DNA of 64,000 nucleotides. Source: Ureibacillus sinduriensis BLB-1 = JCM 15800. Lineage in GTDB: Bacteria; Bacillota; Bacilli; Bacillales_A; Planococcaceae. Every line of letters begins with the position of its first letter. Positions within the stretch are counted from its first letter, which is position 1. Positions 1 through 8,547 of this stretch are shown in pieces. The stretch spans positions 1-64,000 of the forward strand of contig NZ_JPVO01000053.1 in the NCBI RefSeq assembly GCF_000772955.1, read 5' to 3'. A program made the position numbers and the translations under genes. The notes under the pieces were generated by a model that was not told the origin of the DNA, did no database searches, and worked only from the letters and a program-made list of their open reading frames with translations.

Positions 1-75
1 ATAAAAAATAGTCAATCAGATTTCTCTGACTGACCTTATAATACGAAGGGCCATATTGTTGAATGATAATCGATA
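1..75 (-). repeat. Interspersed terminator-like repeat, copy 1
   Basis: This segment matches 3486-3556. Both copies have A-rich sequence, a hairpin, the shared block CTGACCTTATAA and a nearby TTGTTGAAT. Read on the minus strand, AGTCAGTCAGA pairs with TCTGATTGACT and is followed by a T run, so it has the form of an intrinsic terminator. The homology extends beyond the hairpin. The two copies therefore probably descend from one duplicated gene tail or mobile-element end. The pair brackets the sigma/anti-sigma block and the pseudogene after it. Confidence 0.5.
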
Positions 76-86
76 TAGTAAAGCAC

Positions 87-122
87 AAAAAATTAGACTG
101 TTATTAAGCAGTCTAATTTTTT
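87..122. terminator. Bidirectional intrinsic terminator
   Basis: A perfect 14-bp stem (AAAAAATTAGACTG at 87-100, its complement at 109-122) encloses an 8-nt loop and has A and T runs on its two sides. It insulates the sigma factor gene from whatever lies upstream of the window. Confidence 0.8.
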
Positions 123-212
123 GGGATTAGAAGCTTTTTATGGATTAAATAGTTGATTGCAGAAGTGGAAAGGTAATTATTTTAATGGAAAGTATGGGAA
201 AATTTTCAAAAC

Positions 213-238
213 TGTAATTTTAATAAAAAACATTCGTC
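213..238 (+). promoter_or_regulatory. Putative ECF-sigma autoregulatory promoter
   Basis: TGTAAT at 213-218, a 16-nt T/A-rich spacer and CGTC at 235-238 match the Bacillus ECF promoter pattern (TGAAAC or TGTAAC, N16-17, CGTC). It lies 38 bp before the start codon of the ECF sigma gene. ECF operons are commonly autoregulated, so it is probably recognised by the neighbouring sigma factor. This is a pattern match only. Confidence 0.55.
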
Positions 239-275
239 TTATTTATAGACATTAATATTTCAGGAGGAAAGAGCT

Positions 276-785
276 TTGGCAGATAACGACATAATTATAG
301 ATTGGTTTCATGAGTACAGTGATGATATTTTAAATTTTCTTATCTATTATACAGGGAGGTCAGACGTGGAAGACATGGTCCAAGAGGTGTTTATTAGAGC
401 TTTAAGACGATTAAATACATATAACGAGTTATCTAACGCTAAAACATGGCTTTTTAGCATCGCACGAAATATTGCAATTGATGAAATCAGAAAACAAAAG
501 AAGGAAAGAGATAAGCAACAAAAGTTATCCAATTTCCATGAACAAAGCCATATCAAATCACCAGAAGAAATCTATGGCTTAAATGAAACAATTAAGGAAA
601 TTTATCAAGTAATACATACGTTAAAGCAAAATCATCGTGATGTTTTAATTTTAAAAGGAATACATGAACTCAGTGTGAAGGAAACGGCGGCCATCCTGCT
701 ATGGAGTGAAAATAAGGTAAATGTTACATATCACCGAGCATTAAAAGCTCTTGAGAAAAAGATAGGAGGCATAACTTATGAATAA
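276..785 (+). CDS. ECF-type RNA polymerase sigma factor
   Basis: This 169-residue sigma-70 family protein has the short two-domain ECF architecture. Region 2 spans about residues 10-78 and contains the DMVQEVF and TWLFSIARNIAIDEIR core-binding/-10 signatures. Region 4 spans about 110-165, with the helix-turn-helix ELSVKETAAILLWSENKV. It would direct core polymerase to a small stress regulon. The TTG start at 276 is chosen because AGGAGGAAA sits just upstream at 262-270. The gene overlaps the downstream membrane protein by 8 bp, the usual translational coupling of an ECF factor to its anti-sigma. Size is closest to the SigV/SigM/YlaC group, but the exact orthologue cannot be assigned from sequence alone. 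Confidence 0.9.
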   Translation: MADNDIIIDWFHEYSDDILNFLIYYTGRSDVEDMVQEVFIRALRRLNTYNELSNAKTWLFSIARNIAIDEIRKQKKERDKQQKLSNFHEQSHIKSPEEIYGLNETIKEIYQVIHTLKQNHRDVLILKGIHELSVKETAAILLWSENKVNVTYHRALKALEKKIGGITYE

Positions 786-2094
786 AGAATTATCCGATAA
801 ATTAAATTCTTTTCCCAAAAATCATCAGCTAAATCAAGAATCCAAAATAAAAATTGAATCGGTTTTGCAGGAAGAAATAAAAAGAATGGAGATACTAGCG
901 AAACCTGAAAGGAGTTTTAAAGACTTTCTGAAAAAATTAACAATACCGATATCTGTAGTAACCGTCACGGCTATAAGTTCATTTTTGTTAATATCCTCTC
1001 AAAATATCGATTACTTCCAAAATGGACTGGATGGGAGTTCAAATAATGTTGGGACAGCAGTTGAATCGGTTGAAGATTATCAAAAAATTGAAGAACTTTC
1101 TACAGTTTGGGCAGAAGCACTTAGAACGAGAGATGGCAAGCCACGCTATGAAATGATGTCCAAACAAGCGAAAGCAAAATTTGTACAGGAACAAAAAATT
1201 AGAAGTGGTGAGAATTGGAATTACAATATTGGTGAATCAAGTCCGTGGGTGGTTGATTATAAAATTGAAATCAATGGACTGAAAGCTGTTATCACATATA
1301 AGACACAAACAAGTGAATCTAACTATTATACTACGCAAGAAACCCTTACTTTTAAAAGAGAGAGCAATAAGTTTATTGTTGATGATTATAAAACAATCTT
1401 CGAAGATAAACCAATTGGAGAAAAAGAACAATATATTGATGTAGATGAAAAGGTAACCGAACAATACGAACAAGAGAAAGACAATATGATTATATGGTCT
1501 TCCAAAAACAATGAAGTGATCCTTAAGCCTGCCAATGTTACTAATAATGTGTGTCAGGGTGTAACTGTAGAAGTAAATGGAGTTAAAAAAGGGTTTAACT
1601 GGAGTTTCTCAACCCTTGAAGAATCTAAACCTCAAGTCTTTTATACCGATGTTACAGGTGATGGAAATGAAGAAGCGATTATTATTGTTAACAAAGGAAA
1701 AGGTACTGGTTTAAGCATTGATCAATTGCATGTTTTGAACAGTAAGGACCTCTCAGAAATAAAAGTGCAAAACTATGAGGAAATCCTTGCAGAACTGGTC
1801 AAGACAAATGTAACCCAAAATGGGGAAATCTTAGAAATTATAGTTAACGTGCAAGGAAAAGTAACTAAATTTGATTATAATTTTAATATTGGATCAAATT
1901 TTAATCAAGATGAACTCGCTTTCGGCGGTGTTGTCTTGTATATATTGGAAGATCAAAAAATAAAATTGAAAATTCCTGGATCTGTGGGAGTGTCTCCAAC
2001 ATATGTGGGTGATTTCGATATCTTGTATCAATTCGAGACTTCAAAAGATGAATTTATTGTTGATCAAATTGAATTTATTCCTTTTGATAACTAA
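778..2094 (+). CDS. Membrane anti-sigma factor-like protein with large extracellular domain
   Basis: The 438-residue protein has a cytoplasmic N-terminus of about 50 residues, one membrane segment (about 56-75, LTIPISVVTVTAISSFLLIS) and a long extracytoplasmic part. Its start codon lies inside the end of the ECF sigma gene, the position typical of a cognate anti-sigma factor. The outer part looks bipartite: about 95-225 is an alpha/beta region rich in Tyr and Lys, and about 285-330 carries a calcium-binding-like DVTGDGNEEA stretch of the kind seen in FG-GAP/VCBS-like proteins. The short N-terminal domain would hold the sigma factor at the membrane and the outer part would sense envelope stress. 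Topology is seen; the anti-sigma role is inferred from position. No ortholog is recognised. Confidence 0.75.
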   Translation: MNKELSDKLNSFPKNHQLNQESKIKIESVLQEEIKRMEILAKPERSFKDFLKKLTIPISVVTVTAISSFLLISSQNIDYFQNGLDGSSNNVGTAVESVEDYQKIEELSTVWAEALRTRDGKPRYEMMSKQAKAKFVQEQKIRSGENWNYNIGESSPWVVDYKIEINGLKAVITYKTQTSESNYYTTQETLTFKRESNKFIVDDYKTIFEDKPIGEKEQYIDVDEKVTEQYEQEKDNMIIWSSKNNEVILKPANVTNNVCQGVTVEVNGVKKGFNWSFSTLEESKPQVFYTDVTGDGNEEAIIIVNKGKGTGLSIDQLHVLNSKDLSEIKVQNYEEILAELVKTNVTQNGEILEIIVNVQGKVTKFDYNFNIGSNFNQDELAFGGVVLYILEDQKIKLKIPGSVGVSPTYVGDFDILYQFETSKDEFIVDQIEFIPFDN

Positions 2095-2277
2095 GAAAAA
2101 GCATTTTGCAATGATTTTGCTGCTTCAATTGGCAGCTTATAGTTGGGCAAAATCAATGAACTTAGATAATAATGTGAAGTCTCTAGAACATAGAAGGGAC
2201 GTTAAATCAATTGGAACAGTACTTGAAAGTGATTGTGCATTTTTATTTAAACTAGCAAAAGAAAGTCCTTTGTTATT

Positions 2278-2600
2278 CCACAAATCTGGCGCGATTCGGT
2301 ACTGCACCCCAAAAGTTAGTTTTTTACTCTAACTTTTGGGGTGCAGTTCAAAACAAGGAAAGTGCTTTTCCCATTAAGGGGCTGTTTAATGGAGGAAGGA
2401 TACATAAGAACTTGCTTTCTCTCCAATTCTACTTTGAGTTTACGAGTACCATAGTTGCTACGACTTTACTTAAAGAGTCGTTCAATTACGGTAGAAAGCT
2501 CAACTTCTTCTTTGTTTTCAAGAAACCAATTTTTTTGGTTAAATGGATAAAAGTGTTAACAAGTAAGGATTATGAAATACTGGACAAGAAGTAAAGAACC
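2278..2600 (-). mobile_element. Degraded IS3-family (IS150-group-like) element
   Basis: Read on the minus strand from about 2570 to 2400, the DNA encodes an interrupted IS3 OrfB N-terminus. It includes KEEVELSTVIERLFK, then an in-frame stop, then SRSNYGTRKLKVELER, which matches the conserved YGTRKIK motif of IS3 transposases. Next to it are two inverted 19-bp arms (ACTGCACCCCAAAAGTTAG at 2301-2319 and its exact complement at 2329-2347) separated by only 9 bp. The arms have the sequence typical of IS150-group termini with tips pointing outward, as if the interior of a copy had been lost. There is no intact transposase. Flanking words (TTCCACAATCTGGCG-like, AAACAAGGAAAG) recur at the second fossil near 18.93-19.07 kb. 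Confidence 0.7.
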
Positions 2601-2700
2601 CTTAGTTTAAGAATATGTTTGACCTTATTAAACATTTGGCAAATATATTTAGTCTAAAACTATACAAGTCCAAGTAGGTGCAAAAGAAAAGGAGGCAAAT

Positions 2701-3395
2701 ATGTCGGAAAAAAAGCGTTAAAACAAAAGTTTTATCTAAGTTGAGTTGATTTTCTATGTAGCATTCCCTTATGTTCTATGGAATTTTGGGAGGGGGCCTT
2801 TAGGGGATTCTACAGCAATGCTGATTTCAACCATTCCGGGAATTGTTTATACTCTATATCGCTTTATGTTAGATAAGCGTTTAATCTAACTGGCATATTC
2901 ATTTTAAGTTCACTAGTACTAGGCTCGACGATAGATATACTATCGCAATCGGCTGAGCGAATGATATGGAATGGTGTATATTTAGGTCTTTTTTATACTC
3001 TTCTTTATTTTGTTACGCTTATCATTAAGCGTCCTCTTTCATTATATTTTGCTGTTGATTTTGCATATTTGCAAGGTCATGCCCCAAAGGATAGCAAAGC
3101 ATTATTTTATCAAAGAGGAATCTTTAAATTGTTTCAATTTATTCAAGTTATTTTCATCATCAGGGGACTTTTTATGGCAGGATTAACAGTATACCTATTC
3201 AAAAAGTATGGAATAGATGGTTATGGGGACATGTTGATCTATAAGCAAATCGCTGGGACGATTTTCTCGCTTTTCATTTTAGGCATGTACTTTTATACAA
3301 ATGTCCCAATCCGAAAATATATTGCAGAGCAACAAAATCAATTACAAGACAACAATAATTTAGCTACCCAACAATCAAACGCTTTGCCGAAATAA
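2701..3395 (+). pseudogene. Broken VC0807-like integral membrane protein
   Basis: A good ribosome-binding site (AAAGGAGG) precedes an ATG at 2701, but the frame hits stops at codons 7 and 13. It then reopens with clear membrane-protein sequence (FYVAFPYVLWNFGRGPLGD, then TAMLISTIPGIVYTLYRF) and shifts frame near 2885. The remainder (2890-3395) is open for about 168 codons and hydrophobic, with several transmembrane stretches and a charged tail. The layout resembles the VC0807 family of small multi-spanning proteins of unknown function. Two stops plus a frameshift make the gene inactive unless only the last 144 codons from the ATG at 2961 are used. Confidence 0.7.
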
Positions 3396-3798
3396 GAAAG
3401 GCAACTTTCACCATGAAAACCAGCTAATAGAAAGTCGTCCAAGGGGCTTGAACGTTCTACCCCGGCTACCGTTATCATATATCGATATAAAAAATGGCCA
3501 ACCAGAAATAATTTCTGGCTGACCTTATAAAACGTTTCGTCCAGCTTGTTGAATAACTCTCAAAATAAACTTAAAGTTTCAAAACGCAACCTTTGATTAA
3601 CATTTTTAATTGAATTTGTTTTCCTTTGGCACAATCCAAAATGGGAAAATCGAGCATCTAGAAGGAACAATTGGAATCGGCTTATTTAGCTCAATGATTG
3701 ACAAGGTGGGCAACAGTGCAGCAACTATGCATTTTTTGGAAAGTTTATCTGAACAGTATCAATTAAGCGTGTTTTAATGAAAAGAAGGCCTAAATAAA
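3396..3798. other. Gene-free stretch with a short coding fossil
   Basis: No intact gene is present. Besides the terminator-like repeat at 3486-3556, an open segment at about 3645-3777 reads KIEHLEGTIGIGLF...LSEQYQLSVF before a stop. It has no start codon or ribosome-binding site, so it is probably the tail of a lost gene. The family is not recognised. Confidence 0.4.
3486..3556 (-). repeat. Interspersed terminator-like repeat, copy 2
   Basis: Second copy of the repeat at 1-75. On the minus strand GGTCAGCCAGAAA pairs with TTTCTGGTTGGCC around a 3-nt loop, followed by ATTTTTT, a textbook intrinsic terminator. The block CTGACCTTATAA and the TTGTTGAAT word are shared with copy 1. Confidence 0.55.
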
Positions 3799-3836
3799 AA
3801 AGGAGATGCCATATTCAAATAGGGGGCATCTCCTTT
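3799..3836 (-). terminator. Intrinsic terminator of the PLD-like gene
   Basis: AAAGGAGATGCC (3799-3810) pairs with GGCATCTCCTTT (3825-3836). On the minus strand it is followed by a T-rich tail, directly after the stop codon of the PLD-like gene. Confidence 0.85.
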
Positions 3837-3842
3837 ATTCCG

Positions 3843-5306
3843 TTAATAAGTGGTTAGCTTGGTTACTTTTTGAGCCGTGTAGATCCAGCGCTGCCACCAG
3901 GAGAGGTTGTTCTGGAATTCTTCCGCATCAAGAGTGTAGAGGGCATCTTCATTCTTCCAAAGCCGTTCAAAATATCGTTCCATATCCAAGGCGAGCGCGC
4001 TATCATTTGGAGCGAGGATGCGTACGTTATTTTCCAGGTTGTAATTTTCCAATGTTCGTTCCGTATAGTTGGCAGAACCGCTTGAAATGATTGTTTGTTC
4101 CGATGTTTGAATCCAGATGGATTTTGTATGGTATTGGCCGACTACGGTGTTGTACCAGCGAATGTTGATTTGTTCATTTGTATCCTCAAGCAGCTCGTTC
4201 ACAACCGGTCGATTAGGCAGACCGGACTTTTCCTGGCCGAATGAGTTTTCATTTGGGTCTAGAATCATATTCACCTGCACGCCCCGGTTTGCTGCATCTG
4301 TTAAGGTGTTGACAATGTCGCGCTGAGCAATAAAGTACATGCCAATCCAAATTTTATCTCCTGCTTTTGTGGCCGCTATATCTTCAAGCAAGGCGTCCAA
4401 AATTTTCTTCTCAGTCAAATATTGTACAGCATAGTGGCCGTCACTTTGCTGGGGGATATCAGCCCTCGGCAATTTCGGACCATCCGATATGAGCGATACC
4501 GCTTCTTCTGCCTCCAGAATATCGTTTATGACGGGCCCCGTTACTTTCAAACCAACATTTCCGTGGAAGCCACTAGCATCATGCGGGTTTGATGATGTGA
4601 TAATCGCTTCCTTTTCCGAAACGGCCGCTTTGCGGTGGTTGGCCTTCACGTTGAGCAGTTCCAAATAGGAAGATAGAGTCATTTTTGGCGCTTTGCTTGA
4701 CATGGCGTTGGCAATCCATCCCTTGTCGTCATGGTCGAACCATTGAAAAATTAATCGGTATAATCCTGAATAAATCGGCGTGGAATCCCGCAGCTGTTCT
4801 AAATCGGTGTAAACAATTTCTACCCCGGCTTCACGCATCTTCTTGAACCACGGGGTTTCATAGGAGCCATAGCCTTTATTGATCGGATCGGTGATGAAAA
4901 CAATCGGCATATCGGGATTGTTTTTCTTTTTCTCGGCAAGCTTGTCAGAGAGGATATTCGCGATTGGCGGGAAATCTTCTTTTTCATCGAAATACCCATC
5001 CATCAAAAAGAAATCCACCACCACAAATTGTTCGGCTTCATCAATCAATGTATAAAGTTCATCAAATATATGATTCTCATGTTTTCGATTGGTCCCTTCC
5101 TGGTCTTGCGCATAAGTTAAATCCGTTAGCATTTCAATATTGTCTGTTCTATGCAAGTCTCCTTCATAGGAAATGCCTTCCGGCAACGGTTTATATGTAT
5201 GCCATAACATTTCTCCTATATATAGCAAAATCAAAAGAAGTATAAAAGCGCTTATAACTTTATTTCTGCGACTCCAGCTGTTCCATTTCTTCTGAACCTT
5301 TTTCAT
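3843..5306 (-). CDS. Membrane-anchored phospholipase D-like protein
   Basis: This 487-residue protein has one N-terminal membrane anchor (about 19-37) and two PLD-superfamily domains. The HKD signatures are H224-x-K226 followed by SSNPHD, and H393-x-K395 followed by GSANYT. In each the usual acidic residue four positions after the Lys is replaced (E231 and Q400), although the catalytic His and Lys are kept. Family members are cardiolipin synthases, phospholipases or transphosphatidylases acting at the outer membrane face. The single anchor, unlike the two segments of housekeeping cardiolipin synthase, suggests an exported phosphodiesterase-like enzyme. It is a single-gene unit with its own terminator. 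The start gives a normal lysine-rich N-terminus before the anchor. Confidence 0.8.
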   Translation of the reverse strand: MKKVQKKWNSWSRRNKVISAFILLLILLYIGEMLWHTYKPLPEGISYEGDLHRTDNIEMLTDLTYAQDQEGTNRKHENHIFDELYTLIDEAEQFVVVDFFLMDGYFDEKEDFPPIANILSDKLAEKKKNNPDMPIVFITDPINKGYGSYETPWFKKMREAGVEIVYTDLEQLRDSTPIYSGLYRLIFQWFDHDDKGWIANAMSSKAPKMTLSSYLELLNVKANHRKAAVSEKEAIITSSNPHDASGFHGNVGLKVTGPVINDILEAEEAVSLISDGPKLPRADIPQQSDGHYAVQYLTEKKILDALLEDIAATKAGDKIWIGMYFIAQRDIVNTLTDAANRGVQVNMILDPNENSFGQEKSGLPNRPVVNELLEDTNEQINIRWYNTVVGQYHTKSIWIQTSEQTIISSGSANYTERTLENYNLENNVRILAPNDSALALDMERYFERLWKNEDALYTLDAEEFQNNLSWWQRWIYTAQKVTKLTTY

Positions 5307-5541
5307 TGAAATTCCTCCAATACTCTTGTACTTTTAGTTCCCGTGAACAAGCAAAGTTAAACAGCGGTAGTTTGCATGGCGGCTGGAAATTTTTAAGAAA
5401 ATGCTAGTGGCGCTATAGCCTTCGGGAAATTACAATAGGTATTAGAAAAAATGGAAAGAGGTTGAAAATGAGTAGCCATTCGGTTTTTTTTATTTTTTTC
5501 ATTTAGTATCTATTACTGGAATAAAGCTAATCTTGGAAAAT

Positions 5542-5663
5542 ACTTTTATTAATAGGTTAGGGGCTTTGCTACACGTTTACGAACAAGTAGATGAAGGCGA
5601 AAAGTCGTTACCTGAGGCGGTTGAATTTGCAAATTGTAGCGTAGCAACCTTAAAAGTCGCTAA
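5542..5663 (+). pseudogene. Fragment of a PfkB-family sugar kinase C-terminus
   Basis: An open stretch reads NRLGALLHVYEQVDEGEKS and then LPEAVEFANCSVATLKVANRI before a stop. This matches the region near the end of ribokinase/2-keto-3-deoxygluconate-kinase-like proteins (GALLH, then an EA-x-x-FAN-x-A motif). Most of the gene is missing. The assignment rests on a short motif match. Confidence 0.4.
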
Positions 5664-5808
5664 TAGAATATAGAGAACCTGGTAGTCCGTCATTTGATAT
5701 CAATACTACTAATCAAGGGAGAATTGTTATTTTAGGGGGCGGCATTCCACTTATTTACCAGAATAAAGTCATTGGAGGTATTGGTGTCAGTGCATATGTC
5801 ATGTTTTG
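5664..5808 (+). pseudogene. Fragment of a GlcG/HbpS-family (DUF336) protein
   Basis: The reading frame REPGSPSFDINTTNQGRIV, then ILGGGIPLIYQNKVIGGIGVS, matches the conserved core of GlcG/HbpS heme-binding-type proteins (GGGIPL and viGgIGVSG). It diverges and stops where the conserved GG-x-x-x-QD should follow. The N-terminus is absent. No promoter or ribosome-binding site serves it. Confidence 0.6.
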
Positions 5809-6102
5809 AAAGGCATGAACTGCTGCTTTAGCTACTTCAATGTCTTGTGCACTAGTTGTCCGAGGAACTTACAAAATTGATATGAATGAAGTAAAAATTG
5901 TAAGAGCGTGGAATTAGAATTTCTAAAAGCATTGATACTTATCGTTTTTTACTAATATAGACTACGATGCTTGAATATGAGAAAAACGTTATTCTGCTAT
6001 TTGATATATAATACATTCTTTGAATGAAATAGCTGGGTAAAATATAAGGCACATTAAGTTTCCTTAAGATATTTAAAAGCAATGGAACGTCATACAATAA
6101 CA
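5809..6102. other. No gene seen
   Basis: AT-rich sequence with stops in all frames. Residual short open segments follow the GlcG-like fragment, but nothing recognisable remains. Confidence 0.5.
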
Positions 6103-6136
6103 AAGAAAGCTACTTACAAAAGTAAGTAGCTTTCTT
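6103..6136 (-). terminator. Intrinsic terminator of the DUF4822 lipoprotein gene
   Basis: A perfect 15-bp stem (AAGAAAGCTACTTAC at 6103-6117, its complement at 6122-6136) has a 4-nt loop. It lies after the stop codon of the minus-strand lipoprotein gene. Confidence 0.85.
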
Positions 6137-6203
6137 ATTGTTCGACAATATTAAAACGGGAATTTTTTGAAAGTCAGGGAATTCTAATTCTAGAAAACCA
6201 GTA

Positions 6204-7190
6204 TTACTGAGTAAATTCTGGATTTAATTCACCAGTATAAGGAATATGTTCTACCGTAATTGGGATATCTTTTCCATCTTGATCTTTTCCAATTCGTTTA
6301 TAGGTAAATTTATTTTCATTTAATTCAGTAACTTCTAGAACAGCTCCATATTTTTTATCGCCTAATGATACATGTGCTCTTACTTTGTTATTATTTAGCA
6401 CATTGTAATATCCATAATCACCACGACTTTGGCCAGTTTGTTTATCGAAAAATTCATATTGACTTGTTTCAGCATCATATTTAGCGAGTGCAAAGAAATT
6501 CTGGTTGTATTCAGAAACATCATTCCCATTTTCATCTAAAGCAACTGATCCAACCCATAATGTATTTGCTAAAATTTGGTCTCCATCAGTTTGATTATCA
6601 ATTTCTCCTGTTAAAGTTTCAAAAGTTTTTTCCGGTGAAGTAAAAGTAAGTTCCGAACCTGTGTAGGGCTCATGTTCAACGAAAACTTCTACATCATTTC
6701 CATTAGCATCTTTACCAATTCTTTTATATATATATTTATCATCCGTTACTTCTGTTAACTCCACAACACCCTGTGTACCTTTTGATTCAGAGATTAATAC
6801 ACGGAATTTCCCATCATTTGTCATAAAGAAAGTTCCATAATCGCCACGGCTATTTTTTGATTCTTTATCAAAGAATTCGTATCTAGACGTTTGGTAATCG
6901 TACTTAGCAATTGCAATAAAGTTTGAGTTCTCTTCAGTTAAATCGTTATTATCTTTATCATAAACTTTTGTTCCTTGCCATAGGGTACTACCTAATATTG
7001 TCGCAACATCATCGCCATTAGATGATTTGGATTCCTCAGTTTGAGTAGACTTATTTGCGGTACTATTTATTGCTGAAGAAGTCACTTCAGATTTATTTCC
7101 AGAAGAAGCATTGTTCTCCGAATTATTACAACCTGCAATTAAAGCAGCAGTTATTGAGATAGATAGTAATAAAGTTGTTGTTTTGTTCAT
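6204..7190 (-). CDS. Lipoprotein with two tandem DUF4822 domains
   Basis: The chosen start at 7190 (GGAGAG upstream) gives a 328-residue protein beginning with a lipoprotein signal, MNKTTTLLLSISITAALIAGC; the Cys after LIAG would be lipidated. An upstream in-frame ATG at 7247 would put 19 odd residues before the signal and is rejected. After a Ser/Asn/Thr-rich linker come two copies of one domain of about 110 residues. Each contains W-x-G, a NDL/NDV turn, a YEFFDK-x-x-x-x-SRGDYG signature, YKRIGKD and a closing EH-x-PYTG. These are the marks of DUF4822, a lipocalin-like extracellular domain of unknown function in Firmicutes. It lies downstream, in the same direction, of a histidine kinase and response regulator. 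A ligand-binding or signalling role with that system is possible but unproven. Confidence 0.8.
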   Translation of the reverse strand: MNKTTTLLLSISITAALIAGCNNSENNASSGNKSEVTSSAINSTANKSTQTEESKSSNGDDVATILGSTLWQGTKVYDKDNNDLTEENSNFIAIAKYDYQTSRYEFFDKESKNSRGDYGTFFMTNDGKFRVLISESKGTQGVVELTEVTDDKYIYKRIGKDANGNDVEVFVEHEPYTGSELTFTSPEKTFETLTGEIDNQTDGDQILANTLWVGSVALDENGNDVSEYNQNFFALAKYDAETSQYEFFDKQTGQSRGDYGYYNVLNNNKVRAHVSLGDKKYGAVLEVTELNENKFTYKRIGKDQDGKDIPITVEHIPYTGELNPEFTQ

Positions 7191-7299
7191 TTGATTTCTC
7201 TCCTTTGTTGTTTGGTCTAAATAAAGAATAACAAAACAATGTGGCATAAAAGTGGCATAAAAAGAGTGGAAATGTACTTTTTATTCCAAAACACTTTTT

Positions 7300-8547
7300 C
7301 TATATTCTTTTTATGGAAATAGTAAATGTTGTTCCAGAGTTAAATCGACTTTTTCGTATTTGAATCTCCTCACCTAGTCGTAACATTATTTCGTGTGCTA
7401 TGGAAAGCCCAAGACCACTACCTACCGTGTTATGCGAACTGTCAGCTTGTTTAAACCTTTCAAATATATAAGGGAGAAATTCCTTTGAAATACCAGGTCC
7501 ATTATCGGATACCAAAATTTTAACTTTTTTATTTGTGCATTCTGCGTCAATTTCAATACGCCCATTTTCAGGGGTGAATTTAAATGCGTTATCCAATAAT
7601 ATAGTGAGCACTTGTATAATCCTATCTTCATTTGTGTAAGTTATTGGAAGACTTTTTGCTTGGTCAGTAATGTTAAATTGAAGATCCATATCCTCAGCTA
7701 GTATAGAAAAAGGTTCTGATACGTGTTTAATTAATTGATTTGTATTTACAATTTTCTTTTTAAAAGCAACTACTTCGCTTTGTAATCTTGATAACTCTAA
7801 TAGATCATGAATTAGTTTCTCGAGGTGAGCACTTTCTCTTAATATTATACTGTAATATTGATTTATTCTAGATTGTTCGGTAACTACATGATCCGCAAGT
7901 GTTTCAGTCAATGCTTTAATAGATGCAAGAGGGGATTTTAACTCATGACTTATATTTGCAATATAGTCTTTACGCATTTGTTCGAGTTGATTCCTTTCTT
8001 TGATAAACAATCTTAAAAAAATAAGAATGATGATTGTCCCTATAGCCAATGTAGTAAAGAAAACAAGATAAAAGCCATCTAGTGCAGCAACATAAGATCT
8101 GGCTGGTTTGAGGAGAAAGATACCACCAGTAACTTTATTGTTTTTTACTATTGGTAGGCCAATTACCAACGCTTTTGAAGAGAACCCGTGTATCTCCTTA
8201 ATTTCGGCAAGAGTTGTTTTTTTACTAACAACTCTTGGTAAATAGTTAATTAAGAACTTGTTTACTTTTGTTTCATCAACACTGTTCTGTAAAAGTTCAT
8301 TTTTATTTAGAATTTTAATTTTTTCACCGTGGACATTATAAGCCATTATATAAAATGGATTATTATTTGTAATAGTATTTCCTTCAGATAGTTCTTCTGC
8401 AATTGAAGTAAGCTGAGGATGAAACTCATCAATTTTCGATATTATAAAGTAGTGTTTTATGGCTAATGCACCTAATAGCTGCCCCATAATAAAAATTGAT
8501 AATATAATTAATGCAATGGAAAGTCTGCTGGAGAGAAATTTTTTCAT
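7300..8547 (-). CDS. Sensor histidine kinase
   Basis: A 415-residue membrane kinase: transmembrane segment about 9-30, an extracytoplasmic sensor of about 120 residues, a second transmembrane segment about 158-181, then a HisKA domain with H201 in NISHELKSPLASI. The catalytic ATPase domain follows, with N box (LDNAFKF), G1 (DNGPGIS), F box (FERFKQ) and G2 (GSGLGLS). The output side is complete and resembles PhoR/ResE-type kinases without an obvious HAMP or PAS domain. Its start overlaps the end of the response regulator gene by 4 bp, so the two are translationally coupled. The signal is unknown; a link to the adjacent DUF4822 lipoprotein is a context inference. Confidence 0.9.
   Translation of the reverse strand: MKKFLSSRLSIALIILSIFIMGQLLGALAIKHYFIISKIDEFHPQLTSIAEELSEGNTITNNNPFYIMAYNVHGEKIKILNKNELLQNSVDETKVNKFLINYLPRVVSKKTTLAEIKEIHGFSSKALVIGLPIVKNNKVTGGIFLLKPARSYVAALDGFYLVFFTTLAIGTIIILIFLRLFIKERNQLEQMRKDYIANISHELKSPLASIKALTETLADHVVTEQSRINQYYSIILRESAHLEKLIHDLLELSRLQSEVVAFKKKIVNTNQLIKHVSEPFSILAEDMDLQFNITDQAKSLPITYTNEDRIIQVLTILLDNAFKFTPENGRIEIDAECTNKKVKILVSDNGPGISKEFLPYIFERFKQADSSHNTVGSGLGLSIAHEIMLRLGEEIQIRKSRFNSGTTFTISIKRI

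Noticed and set aside
2003-2332. 109-codon open frame on the plus strand
   Set aside because: It overlaps the end of the anti-sigma gene, has no ribosome-binding site and runs into the IS-end hairpin.
2412-2594. 60-codon open frame on the plus strand
   Set aside because: It lies antisense to the IS3 OrfB fossil, has no ribosome-binding site and has non-coding composition.
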